Shown: in pieces, positions 8,825-17,476 of the stretch
How the letters are laid out: each line of letters starts with the position of its first letter
Numbering within the stretch: position 1 is the first letter of the stretch
From: Fibrobacter sp.
GTDB lineage: Bacteria > Fibrobacterota > Fibrobacteria > Fibrobacterales > Fibrobacteraceae
Assembly: GCA_024399035.1 (NCBI GenBank)
Contig: JAKSID010000011.1
Coordinates: forward strand, 1-64,000
DNA: 64,000 nucleotides
Direction: 5' to 3'
The notes under the pieces: generated by a model
What the model saw: the letters and a program-made list of their open reading frames with translations, nothing else
Told to the model about the DNA's origin: nothing
Database searches by the model: none
Made by a program: the position numbers and the translations under genes

Positions 8825-9289
8825 ATGGCAAAAACACCCTGTACTAAAGAAACATACGACAAGCTGGTTGAACGTTACAACTTCCTCAAGAAGACCGAAC
8901 GTCCCCGCGTAGTCGACGAAATGGAAGAAGCCCGCAAGCAAGGCGACTTGAGCGAAAACGCTGAATACCACGCCGCCAAGGAAATGCTGGCTCATATCGA
9001 TTTGGAACTTCCTAAGCTGGAAGACCAGATTGCAAACGCAATCATCGTAGAATTTGACGCAAATTCCGACACCGTTCGCTTTGGCGCAACTGTGGTAGCC
9101 AAGAACCTGGCCACCAAGCGCGAAGTCACTTACCAGCTGGTAAGCCCCGAAGGCGTCGATCCTATGAACGGCAAGATTAGCTTCAAGAGCCCCATGGGTT
9201 CTGCCTTCATGGGCAAGAAGAAAGGTGAAATCGTCGAAGTTGTTACCCCCAAGGGTAAGAACAAGTTCGAAATCGTCGACTTCAAGTAA
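8825..9289 (+). CDS. greA: Transcription elongation factor GreA
   Basis: 154 residues, close to the usual 158. GreA rescues backtracked RNA polymerase by stimulating transcript cleavage through its N-terminal coiled coil, which reaches the active site. The coiled-coil tip motif EARKQGDLSENAEYHAAKE has the acidic pair of the family, and the C-terminal FKBP-like domain has the SPMGSAFMGKKKGE motif. A TAACTTAA box lies about 4 nt before the ATG. holA follows after 8 bp. Confidence 0.97.
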   Translation: MAKTPCTKETYDKLVERYNFLKKTERPRVVDEMEEARKQGDLSENAEYHAAKEMLAHIDLELPKLEDQIANAIIVEFDANSDTVRFGATVVAKNLATKREVTYQLVSPEGVDPMNGKISFKSPMGSAFMGKKKGEIVEVVTPKGKNKFEIVDFK

Positions 9290-9297
9290 GCTCCAAT

Positions 9298-10263
9298 ATG
9301 ATTTTAGCCCTCATCGGTAAGGATCAGTTCACCAAAGATAAAGTCATCGACAAGTTCTTGCTCGATGCCCTCGGTGACCGCAAAGACGACCCGCTTTCCA
9401 AGCAGATCGTCTATGCTTCTGATACAAACATTCCTTCCGTAGCAGGGCTCATCATGGAAAGCTGTGGGGCGGTCTCTATGTTCGCTCCAGAACAGGCGGT
9501 GGTAGTTCGTAAGGCCGACGCAATGAAGGCCGAAGAATCCAAGGCCCTGGCCCGCTGGCTCAAGGACGCCCCCGACTGCAAGCTGCTCCTGGACTTCGAT
9601 GAACTTCGCGCCAACTCCGAACTGTACAAGATTCTTGCAAAAGTCGGTAAGGTCGAAAAATACGAAGAGCCCAAGCAGTACAAGATGCAAGACTGGATTG
9701 CAGCCATGGTGCCCACGCATTTTGGCAAGGCAATCGATCCCAATGCAAGCCTCTATTTGGCCGACGCCTTGGGCACAAACACCCGTCTTGTAAGCGAAGA
9801 AATCGAGAAGGTTCTATTGTACAAGCCCGACTGCGCCAAGATTACCTTGGACCTGGTCAAGATGCTTGTGGTTCCCCAGCGCGAGATCCCGCCCTACGAA
9901 ATCCTGAATTTCTTCGGGATGCGCGACCCAGCTGGCTACACCAAAAAACTTCACGAAATCCTTTATGGTGGTGGTGACGCCATCAGAGTCGCTAACGCTC
10001 TGTACAGCCACGCCATCGACCTCCTGAACTTTATGTCCCTTACCGCAAAGGGCAAGTCCCAGGAAGACGCAGCCCAGGAACTGGGCAAGAACGCCTACAT
10101 CTTCTGCAAACAAGGTAATGCAGCCGAATGCTGCCGCCGCTGGGGCAAGCCCTTGCTCTGTCGCGTCATCAACCGCCTTGCAGAATTGAATTACGAATTC
10201 AAGAGCACGAGCTGGACTACCGTTAGCCAGGAACTGGCTCTCGCCGCCTTGGTCGTGCGCTAA
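9298..10263 (+). CDS. holA: DNA polymerase III delta subunit
   Basis: 321 residues. It is the clamp-loader wrench subunit that opens the beta sliding clamp. It begins with the typical MILALIGKDQFTKDKVIDKF and carries the delta-specific middle (ADALGTNTRLVSEEIEKVLLY) and C-terminal collar region (RVANALYSHAIDLLNF). It has no ATP-binding motif, as expected. It follows greA by 8 bp and is likely co-transcribed with it. The call rests on domain pattern rather than on strongly conserved residues, but the family is recognisable. Confidence 0.9.
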   Translation: MILALIGKDQFTKDKVIDKFLLDALGDRKDDPLSKQIVYASDTNIPSVAGLIMESCGAVSMFAPEQAVVVRKADAMKAEESKALARWLKDAPDCKLLLDFDELRANSELYKILAKVGKVEKYEEPKQYKMQDWIAAMVPTHFGKAIDPNASLYLADALGTNTRLVSEEIEKVLLYKPDCAKITLDLVKMLVVPQREIPPYEILNFFGMRDPAGYTKKLHEILYGGGDAIRVANALYSHAIDLLNFMSLTAKGKSQEDAAQELGKNAYIFCKQGNAAECCRRWGKPLLCRVINRLAELNYEFKSTSWTTVSQELALAALVVR

Positions 10264-10359
10264 TTTCTGCACAACACCTGCGACCAACCCCGCGCAGTCC
10301 CAGCACCATAATCGCGCAGTCTTCGCACGTCGTTCAATTCCCGCAAATTCGTCGCAATA

Positions 10360-10391
10360 CAAAAAAGGCCCCGCATCGCGGAGCCTTTTAA
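10360..10391. terminator. Bidirectional terminator between holA and pilQ
   Basis: The imperfect stem AGGCCCCGC / GCGGAGCCT has an A-run on one side and a T-run on the other, between convergent genes. Confidence 0.7.
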
Positions 10392-10421
10392 ACTTTTAGT
10401 CGATTGACATTCTAGAACTTA

Positions 10422-11999
10422 TCAGTCCCAACCATCGTCTTCTTCAACCGCTTCTTCTGCAGCCGGAGCAGCGGGAGCTTCTTCAGCGACAGGTTCTGCA
10501 GCCGGTGCCGGTTCTTCAGCAACAGTTTCTTCTTCTGCGGGAGCCGGTGCTGCAGGAGCTTCATCCGGTTCAGACTTAGCTTCAGCCTTAGGAGCTTCTT
10601 CCTGCTTCTGTTCTGCAGCTGCAGATTCGTTCTGAGTAGAATCCTTAGCAATGCGGATCGGAGCTTCGGAAATGTCTACGTTGCCCACATAGTTGCGGAT
10701 GATACGCGGAGTCACGAAGATAACCAGGTCCTTCTTCACAACGGACTTACGAGTGTACTTGAAGAGGTTGCCGATCAGCGGAATGTCCTTCAAGAAAGGA
10801 ATGCCGCTTTCAGATTCCTGAGATTCGTTACGGGTAAGACCACCGATCACAACAGTTTCACCATCAGCAACAACAACCTTGGTCTTGGCTTCCTGAGTAG
10901 AAATCACGATTTCACCCTTGGAGTCGTAGTCGTAGGAGTTGTTTTCCGGATGGAGGTCCAGGAGAATGCGGTTGTCGCCAGAAACGTGGGGAGTAACAGT
11001 CAGCTTGATACCGGTTTCAACCAGCTGAGTGGAAGATTCACCGCTATCGTCAATCACACGGATAGAAACCTTGTCACCCATGAAGACCTGAGCTTCGGTG
11101 TTATCCAAGGTAGAAACCTGGGGGCTAGCGAGAACTTCAGTAGAAGCGTCACCCATCAAGTTGCTGATTGCAATCTGGAGGTTGTTGTCCAGGAGGCTTG
11201 CAGTAATTGCAGTAGTTGCACCAGAAACAGAGGGAGAAACACCAGCGTGCGGGAAGGACTGAATAGCAGCGCTTGTACGAGAGCTACCAGCAGCAGAACC
11301 AGTTGCAGCGGAAGCGGTACCCGGAGTCAAAGCAACGTTACCAGCATTCAAAGTCCAGTCAACACCGAGTTCACGAGCACGTTCACTGTTCACAACAACG
11401 AGCTTTGCAGTGATCATGATCTGCAGGGTTTCGATGTCAAGTTCACTCATTGCATTTTCCATCTGTTCGATCTGCTTTTCAGTATCGTACACGATGATAG
11501 AGTTGGTACGTTCCACGGTGGTGATCTTACCACGGGAAGACTTCATGCTTTCGAGAACCTTGACCAGTTCGTCGGCCTTAGCGTGATGAACCTGGAAGTT
11601 CTTACGAACCAGCGGAGCATTGTTTTCTGCCTGAGCTTCTTCGTCAGCAAGCTTCTTCTGCTTTGCCTGGTAAGTAGCCAAACGCTGGATGGTAATGTAC
11701 TTGTCCTGGATAACCCAAGTCAAGTCGTTCATGCTACAGACGATGTCCATAGTTTCCTGCCAAGTCTTCTTGGTCACGCGAAGGGTAGTCTTACCCTTGA
11801 TTTCGGGGGACAGAAGAATGTCGACGCCAGCGACAACGGAAATGGAGCGGAATACTGCTTCGTAGTCCATATTCACGAAGTTGAAGTCATACAACTTCTT
11901 GTTCGGAGCAGAGGAACCTTCTGCGGGAGCAGCCCAAGCCGTGGTAGCGATACCAACGACCATAAGAAGAACTGTTAAAATTTTAGTCAGCTTTTTCAT
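10422..11999 (-). CDS. pilQ: Type IV pilus secretin PilQ (short form without AMIN domains)
   Basis: 525 residues. A signal peptide (cleavage after TTAWA) is followed by an STN-like/N0 domain (YDFNFVNMDYEAVFRSISVVAGV), an N1/secretin_N domain (residues about 120-190) and the secretin beta-barrel domain, with ASPQVSTLDN, VGTKLTVTPHV-like GIKLTVTPHVSG, TVVIGGLTRN and VIFVTPRII. The last about 65 residues are a low-complexity Glu/Ala/Pro tail ending DDGWD, probably disordered. It forms the outer-membrane pore for the pilus. Typical PilQ proteins carry N-terminal AMIN domains; these are missing here and an AMIN domain is found in the upstream gene instead. The start overlaps the stop of that gene by one base (TAATG). 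Confidence 0.93.
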   Translation of the reverse strand: MKKLTKILTVLLMVVGIATTAWAAPAEGSSAPNKKLYDFNFVNMDYEAVFRSISVVAGVDILLSPEIKGKTTLRVTKKTWQETMDIVCSMNDLTWVIQDKYITIQRLATYQAKQKKLADEEAQAENNAPLVRKNFQVHHAKADELVKVLESMKSSRGKITTVERTNSIIVYDTEKQIEQMENAMSELDIETLQIMITAKLVVVNSERARELGVDWTLNAGNVALTPGTASAATGSAAGSSRTSAAIQSFPHAGVSPSVSGATTAITASLLDNNLQIAISNLMGDASTEVLASPQVSTLDNTEAQVFMGDKVSIRVIDDSGESSTQLVETGIKLTVTPHVSGDNRILLDLHPENNSYDYDSKGEIVISTQEAKTKVVVADGETVVIGGLTRNESQESESGIPFLKDIPLIGNLFKYTRKSVVKKDLVIFVTPRIIRNYVGNVDISEAPIRIAKDSTQNESAAAEQKQEEAPKAEAKSEPDEAPAAPAPAEEETVAEEPAPAAEPVAEEAPAAPAAEEAVEEDDGWD

Positions 12000-13987
12000 T
12001 ACTTGTTACCCCCAAATTTATCGGGAAGGCCCATGGAGTAGCGACGGCTCACGCCAAACTCTTGGATAAGGAAGAGCACGTCAGTTTGTGTAATTTTCAA
12101 TACCTTACCGTTCAGGATCTTATCACCTTCCTTAAGAGTGTAAGAAACGGACGGGTTCTTAGATTCAACCAAGATTGCCATCGGGACATCGGATTCCCAG
12201 ATGATACCGACAAGTTCAACCTGGTCGATATTGATACCTTCTTCAACGAGACCCTTGATGTCTACAAACGGGTCACGACGACCGAAGGAACTATAGGTGA
12301 CACGGTCTTCATAGAGATCGTCAAGTCTGCTATTGGAAACCTTTTCAGGATCCAGCACGGCGCCGCGGTCCTGATCAACTTCCTTCAGACGTTCAAGCTG
12401 AGCCGGGGAAAGTTCATCGCGGAAGCCCACGGAACGACGGTTCACATAACCAACGCGGTTACCGACCTGAACCTTACGGTACATGCCGCTCATGTCGAGG
12501 CTAACCAGACGGTCGCCAAAGACAAGGCGCTGCAGAACCTGAGCGTTTTCATTGGGAGCTGCGAAGAATTCGATTTCATCGACGGTAACGATGAGTTCAC
12601 GAACAACCGGACGCAGATGGAAGGTCTGAGAGCCAGAAACCTGCTTCTTGCTGTCCTTTTCGAAGTTCTTCACAAAAGAATCAAAGTTGGGCTTTTCTTC
12701 GGAAGCCTTTGTCCAGTCTCTGATAGAAATACCGGAAGCCTGGGCGGTCCAGAAGCTGAAGCCTTCCTTGCTGAACTGAGTGTTCTGAGCCTGGAAGATC
12801 AAGGCGCCATCCTGAACCATCATCACGGGGGCAGCACCAGCCTCGAGCTGAACCTTAATGCCTTCGGCGGTCCAAGTTACAGACTTGACAATGGAACCAG
12901 CATTGGGCTTGAAAACAGGAGACTTCTTAGAAGATTCGAGGCTAATGAAGACTACGGAAGCCTTATCAGGGCCATTGACGTTCTTAATATCAATGGGAGA
13001 ATCGGCCACCAACTTGACCTGTTCCATACCGGAACCGACCAGGAGGGTCATTTCCTTCAAGCTGGGAAGATATTCGCCAATAGGGCCACCTTCCCTGATT
13101 GCCTTGTCCAACAGTTTCTGGTTGGCGGCAATGCGCTTGTTTTCTTCCTTAGCAGCCTTTTCGGCGGCCTTCTTCTCTTCGAGAGCCTTCTTTTCAGCGG
13201 CCTTCTTTTCGGCGGCTAAACGTCTCTTTTCTTCGAGGGCGGCCTTTTCGGCGGCCTTCTTCTCTTCGAGAGCCTTCTTTTCAGCGGCCTTCTTTTCGGC
13301 GGCTAAACGCTTCTTTTCTTCAAGGGCGGCCTTTTCTGCGGCTTTCTTTTCTTCGAGAGCCTTCTTTTCAGCGGCCTTCTTTTCGGCAGCTAAGCGGGCC
13401 TTTTCTTCCTTGGCGGCCTTTTCAGCGGCCTTCTTCTCTTCGAGAGCAGCCTTTTCGGCAGCCTTTTTCTCTTCAGCTAAGCGCTTCTTTTCTTCGAGGG
13501 CGGCCTTTTCTGCAGCCTTCTTGTCTTCGAGAGCCTGCTTGTCGGCAGCCTTCTTGCTGTTAGCAACAATCTTGGAAAGATTCCAGTTCTTTCCGCCCTT
13601 GTCCTTGAACTTCAGCAAGAAATTAGACTTGTCCAAGGAGATTTCATTCTTATCGGAATCAATGGAAGCACCGACTTCCATTTCGAACTTCAGGAAGTTG
13701 GATCCGCGGAAGTTTTCCTTGAAGATGCGAACGTTCTTTACAAACTTGGAGTTTGCATCGATTTCAAAGGAACCTTCACCCAGAGCGATGTCCGTTTCAG
13801 AGAAACCAGCAACAAGCTTCTTGGAGGTTGCATCATACTTCTGGAAGAATGTCGGCAAATCTTTTTCGGAATCAAAGGCAAATACCAAACGGCAGCCCTT
13901 GTCGCAAGTGAAGCGGACATCCTTGATCTGAGCCGCCTGAGTAGCGACTGCAGCCATCATAAACAAAATAAGGTATTTACTCTTCAT
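11999..13987 (-). CDS. AMIN - charged helix - SH3 - PilP fusion protein of the pilus complex
   Basis: 662 residues with a signal peptide. Residues about 21-130 fit an AMIN domain (envelope/peptidoglycan targeting). Residues about 144-290 are an extremely Ala/Lys/Glu-rich stretch built of four exact 29-residue repeats (169-284), likely one long charged helix. Residues about 305-408 look like a second AMIN-like beta domain. Residues about 460-515 form an SH3-like domain (EFFAAPNENAQVLQRL ... GYVNRRS). The C-terminus, from FGRRDPFVDIKGLV to the end, matches the PilP lipoprotein domain that bridges PilNO to PilQ (VELVGIIWESDVPMAILV). It occupies the pilP position between pilO and pilQ. The domain names are inferred by pattern. 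Confidence 0.78.
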   Translation of the reverse strand: MKSKYLILFMMAAVATQAAQIKDVRFTCDKGCRLVFAFDSEKDLPTFFQKYDATSKKLVAGFSETDIALGEGSFEIDANSKFVKNVRIFKENFRGSNFLKFEMEVGASIDSDKNEISLDKSNFLLKFKDKGGKNWNLSKIVANSKKAADKQALEDKKAAEKAALEEKKRLAEEKKAAEKAALEEKKAAEKAAKEEKARLAAEKKAAEKKALEEKKAAEKAALEEKKRLAAEKKAAEKKALEEKKAAEKAALEEKRRLAAEKKAAEKKALEEKKAAEKAAKEENKRIAANQKLLDKAIREGGPIGEYLPSLKEMTLLVGSGMEQVKLVADSPIDIKNVNGPDKASVVFISLESSKKSPVFKPNAGSIVKSVTWTAEGIKVQLEAGAAPVMMVQDGALIFQAQNTQFSKEGFSFWTAQASGISIRDWTKASEEKPNFDSFVKNFEKDSKKQVSGSQTFHLRPVVRELIVTVDEIEFFAAPNENAQVLQRLVFGDRLVSLDMSGMYRKVQVGNRVGYVNRRSVGFRDELSPAQLERLKEVDQDRGAVLDPEKVSNSRLDDLYEDRVTYSSFGRRDPFVDIKGLVEEGINIDQVELVGIIWESDVPMAILVESKNPSVSYTLKEGDKILNGKVLKITQTDVLFLIQEFGVSRRYSMGLPDKFGGNK
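13136..13483 (-). repeat. Four tandem 87-bp repeats inside the PilP-like gene
   Basis: Four in-frame units of 29 codons, each starting R-L/I-A, encode variants of RLAAEKKAAEKKALEEKK followed by AAEKAALEEKK. The unit starts are at residues 169, 198, 227 and 256, exactly 29 apart. Confidence 0.9.
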
Positions 13988-14589
13988 TACGGGCCCACCT
14001 TTTTAGATGTATAGGTGGTCAGATTGAAGGATACCGACATGGTAATCGGAGTCCATCCATGAGTTTCAGCCTTCTCGATTTCGGACTTGATGCCAGAGTA
14101 GCGAGAAAGTCTCAAGTTGGTGATTGCCGTGGGATAGTTGAAGTTTGCAATTTCTGCAAACAAGTAACCCAACATATGATAGCCGGAATTCACAGCGATG
14201 GAATAACGGTTTTCAATGTAGTGTTCACGAGCAATGCCGCGACCATCAGGATTGAACTTCTGGATCTGAACGCCGGAGCTGCGAATCACAGAGTAGAGGT
14301 CCTGCAAACGCATGGGAACCTTTTCTTCTTCCGGGAACATTTCCTTCAGCTTTTCAAAATCCTTTTCTGCCTGAACCAACTGCATTTCCAATTCTGCAAC
14401 ACGGTGCTTCTGGGCGTTGATCTTATCCAGTTCGGCCTGAGCAGAACGGAGTTCATTTTCCAGACGTTCGCGTTCCAACACAAACGGATTCCACATGTAG
14501 TCGTACACGTAGTAGGCTGCACCAAGAATCAACAGGATAATTGCAATGGCGTAAATGTTCTTTTTGTCTTTAAAGTCAATATTACCCAT
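13987..14589 (-). CDS. pilO: Type IV pilus inner-membrane protein PilO
   Basis: 200 residues from the ATG at 14589, which is preceded by GGAGGG and follows the pilN stop by one base; a slightly longer reading frame overlaps pilN and is unlikely. A short cytoplasmic N-terminus, one transmembrane helix (IYAIAIILLILGAAYYVYDY), a periplasmic coiled coil (residues about 45-95) and a ferredoxin-like domain (YHMLGYLFAEIANFNYPTAI) follow. It pairs with PilN and contacts the PilP domain. It sits in operon order M-N-O-P-Q. Confidence 0.92.
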   Translation of the reverse strand: MGNIDFKDKKNIYAIAIILLILGAAYYVYDYMWNPFVLERERLENELRSAQAELDKINAQKHRVAELEMQLVQAEKDFEKLKEMFPEEEKVPMRLQDLYSVIRSSGVQIQKFNPDGRGIAREHYIENRYSIAVNSGYHMLGYLFAEIANFNYPTAITNLRLSRYSGIKSEIEKAETHGWTPITMSVSFNLTTYTSKKVGP

Positions 14590-14590
14590 A

Positions 14591-15205
14591 TTAGCCCTCC
14601 TGTCCATTGTCCTTGCTCAGGACAATTCTAATGGTAAAGCTATAGGCTTCTTCGCCATCAACCTTAGTGGTTGCGATAGTCACCAAAGACACATTATCAA
14701 TAGCAGCCTGTTTTTCAAGTTTGACCATGTATTCAGCAACTTCGGAGAAGTCAAAGGTAGTGCCTCTCATTTCCAGGTCAAACTCACCCATCTGGTTGAG
14801 GCTGGTCAACCACATGTTCGGAGGAAGAACGGAGGAGATGTTTTCAAACAAAACAACCCAACGCTTCTTGTTAACCTGAATGGACTTGAGTGCGTTGATC
14901 TTAGTATTGACGATGCCCTGCTTCTGTTCGAGTTCGCCAATCTTTTTGAGAAGCGGACGCTGACGTTCAACTTCAGCCTTGACTCTGGAAAGCTCAGAAT
15001 TGAGACCATCCTTGGTTTCGGTCATAAAGTTATTGAGCATCACAACGCAGACGATTGCTGCGATAAGAGCAATAGTCGGCCAAATAGTACGGCGATCAGT
15101 AATCCAGGAGAAATCCTTCTTCTTCTTGCGGAATTCTACCGGCAAGAGGTTGATGGAAACCGCCAAGGCACTTTTATTCGTAGATTCTTTTTTCTGCGCT
15201 GCCAT
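14591..15205 (-). CDS. pilN: Type IV pilus inner-membrane protein PilN
   Basis: 204 residues. The cytoplasmic tail contains the INLLPVEFR motif that docks into PilM. It is followed by one transmembrane helix (TIALIAAIVCVVMLNNF), a coiled coil and a ferredoxin-like periplasmic domain (MWLTSLNQMGEFDLEMRGTT). The start overlaps the pilM stop (TAATG). It works with PilO as the periplasmic ring of the alignment complex. Confidence 0.94.
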   Translation of the reverse strand: MAAQKKESTNKSALAVSINLLPVEFRKKKKDFSWITDRRTIWPTIALIAAIVCVVMLNNFMTETKDGLNSELSRVKAEVERQRPLLKKIGELEQKQGIVNTKINALKSIQVNKKRWVVLFENISSVLPPNMWLTSLNQMGEFDLEMRGTTFDFSEVAEYMVKLEKQAAIDNVSLVTIATTKVDGEEAYSFTIRIVLSKDNGQEG

Positions 15206-16350
15206 TAGAATTTCCTCATTGCCAAGCCCAAAGCCGGGGCGTAAATGTTAGACAAGGCAACGGAGATTCCGCCTTCGCCAAAGACCTTTGCATCGCATTC
15301 TGCAAGGCGGAACGGATTTACTGTATCCGTTTCAATGCCAGTACGTTCTGCAATGAATTCCTTAAGACCCGGAATGGAGGCACCGCCGCCACCCAGCAAG
15401 ATCTTGTTCAACGGCTTGGAATCTTCGGAAGACGAGAAGTAGCGGATACCGAAATCGATCTGCGCCATCAGGTCTTCGTATGCAATCTTAAGTGCGGCTT
15501 CAACTTCTGCTTCAGAGAAACCATCGACGATAGACATGTCGTCCTTGTCGAAGATTTCGTGACAGGTTGCAGGTTCAACGCCAAGATTTACGCAGGTCTT
15601 GTTGATGACCATGTCCAGCGAACCACCGGTCATAGCACGCATAGAATGGAACTTTCCATCCTGCAAGAAAGCCACGCTCATCTTCTTTTCACCGATGTTA
15701 AACACAGCTGTAGTTTCGTTGAGAGCGCTAGGTTCTGCCGTTGCTACGTAAGCATTGAGCAGGCCAAAGATATCAACGTCAACTGCAGAAATCTTAATAC
15801 CACGACGAGTAAAGAACTTAGCCCAGGAGTCAAGCAAACCATTCTTTGCTGCAACGACATTCACCTTGAGTTCATCGCCTTCGCGGGAAGAAACTTCGTA
15901 GTCAATGACGTTATCCTGGTCATCAAAGGGCGGACGGGACTGGGCGGTCTGGAGAATAATGGCAGCTTCGTTGCCATTCTTAGGAACCTTCACCGAAAGT
16001 TTATCCACGAGGATACCACCGGCACCGGCACCGCAATTTACGGAAACGACAACGTCGCTAGAGTCCTCTAACGGATGACGCAACAACAGCTTATTGAGAG
16101 CTTCGCCCAACAGATCGCTGCCGTCTTTTTCGCGCGGACCATCACCCTCGGTCGGGGCGTCCCCATCACGCACCTGGATTTCACCATTAACGATGGCTCC
16201 GTCCGGAATACGCTCCAAATCCGCATCTAAAACGATACGCTTACCGTTAGCGTTATGCAAAACCCTTACGTACTTGATGCTGTAGTGACCAACATCAATA
16301 CCCACGGTTTCGCGAACGCCACGAATTTTCGCAATTAATCCTAAAGACAA
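15205..16350 (-). CDS. pilM: Type IV pilus actin-like ATPase PilM
   Basis: 381 residues of the FtsA/actin-like fold. Phosphate-1 GIDVGHYSIKYVRV, the adenosine motif LLGGGGASIPGLKEF, and the middle region with QTAQSRPPFDDQDNVIDYEV are present. It is a cytoplasmic ring that binds PilN. The start codon is TTG at 16350 with GGAG 8 nt upstream. It has an additional acidic loop (GDAPTEGDGPREKDG, about residues 62-76) not usual in the family. It is the first gene of the pil operon; an A/T-rich region with TAAAATTTG upstream is a candidate promoter. Confidence 0.95.
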   Translation of the reverse strand: MSLGLIAKIRGVRETVGIDVGHYSIKYVRVLHNANGKRIVLDADLERIPDGAIVNGEIQVRDGDAPTEGDGPREKDGSDLLGEALNKLLLRHPLEDSSDVVVSVNCGAGAGGILVDKLSVKVPKNGNEAAIILQTAQSRPPFDDQDNVIDYEVSSREGDELKVNVVAAKNGLLDSWAKFFTRRGIKISAVDVDIFGLLNAYVATAEPSALNETTAVFNIGEKKMSVAFLQDGKFHSMRAMTGGSLDMVINKTCVNLGVEPATCHEIFDKDDMSIVDGFSEAEVEAALKIAYEDLMAQIDFGIRYFSSSEDSKPLNKILLGGGGASIPGLKEFIAERTGIETDTVNPFRLAECDAKVFGEGGISVALSNIYAPALGLAMRKF

Positions 16351-16467
16351 AATAATTCTCCAAAAGGAAACAATTCAGTCAAATTTTACCTTTATATGTG
16401 ATGAATGTCAAGCGAATTTTTCGCTAAGTCATTGAAAATTAACGAGTTAGAGCAAATTTCGCCCAAT

Positions 16468-17460
16468 TTAAGCCTTGTTTTTACCCTTGTTTACCTCAAA
16501 AATGTACTGGAGAACCCTTTCCTGGGTCCATCCGAACTCCCCAGAGAACGATGCGGTTAGGCAATAATAGTTGGGGAAATCACTGTTTTTGTGACCTAGA
16601 TTACGTAAAATTTCAATTTCCACGTTTTCATCGCCAAAACTAGGCAATTCAAACTTGATATTCATGTGCTGACCAGAACGGCATTCCAAAGGTAGGCCAA
16701 GCATAATACCGCCAGCAGACAAGTCAAACAGCGTTCCGCCACAGCTTGTTCCATCGGGAAGCGTAGCCACCACAGGAATCGAAACCTGTTCACGAACCCA
16801 GCGACGCAACTGCTGTTTGCCCAAATCCGTAGAGTGCGGCAGAATCAACTGCCCCGGCAAGCAGGAACGTACTTTTAAGCGTGCAGAATAAACAGCATCG
16901 TCAGGACGTGTCCAACGGACTACAACTTCTGAGCCCACAAGCGACGACGCGGAACCACGACTTCCATCATAGGCAATGAACCATTCCTTCTCCGAACGAT
17001 GAATGATTTCGGAATGTTTGAACACGCGGCCATCATCCAGGAGCAAGTCAATGCGATCCCCGATGCCGAACTGGCGGGTAGAACAAATTTGAGTCAAAGG
17101 ATTTACTGCAGTAAAGCCAAGTTTTTCTCGGATACGTTCTACCGCATCTACAGTTTCGTCACTAACGGAAAAGACGTTTCGCAGGTCGTAGAATCGAGTC
17201 ACAGCAGCTTCAAACAGCCCTGAGGAATTCAAGACTGCATCCTTATTTTCAAAAGAAGATACGCGGATCATCTTCTCAAGGGTTCGCCTTTCTTTGTCTG
17301 TAAAAGCAAACTCTTTTACCTTGTCTTCAAAGGCGTCCGTGCCGAACATAACTTCGTTATCTCGTCTGTAATTGATGCGATGGATTTCCCACAGCACAAG
17401 CAACAACAAGACAAGCAGGACGATGAAGGCGATCCACACCAGCTGTAGTGGTTCGATCAT
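16468..17460 (-). CDS. PilZ-domain membrane protein (c-di-GMP receptor candidate)
   Basis: 330 residues. One N-terminal transmembrane helix (residues about 7-25), a cytoplasmic helical region, a YcgR-N-like beta domain (GIGDRIDLLLDDG) and a C-terminal PilZ domain. The c-di-GMP motifs RRWVR (an RxxxR type) and LSAGGI (from the D/NxSxxG type) are present, so it probably binds c-di-GMP. It is 16 bp downstream of pyrC' and 117 bp upstream of pilM on the same strand. It may tie pilus activity to c-di-GMP; that link is inference from position. Confidence 0.85.
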   Translation of the reverse strand: MIEPLQLVWIAFIVLLVLLLLVLWEIHRINYRRDNEVMFGTDAFEDKVKEFAFTDKERRTLEKMIRVSSFENKDAVLNSSGLFEAAVTRFYDLRNVFSVSDETVDAVERIREKLGFTAVNPLTQICSTRQFGIGDRIDLLLDDGRVFKHSEIIHRSEKEWFIAYDGSRGSASSLVGSEVVVRWTRPDDAVYSARLKVRSCLPGQLILPHSTDLGKQQLRRWVREQVSIPVVATLPDGTSCGGTLFDLSAGGIMLGLPLECRSGQHMNIKFELPSFGDENVEIEILRNLGHKNSDFPNYYCLTASFSGEFGWTQERVLQYIFEVNKGKNKA

Positions 17461-17476
17461 TTGTTACAACTCTCTA

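Noticed and set aside
13136..13483. CRISPR or satellite array
   Set aside because: The repeats are coding, in frame and without spacers; they encode a charged helix.
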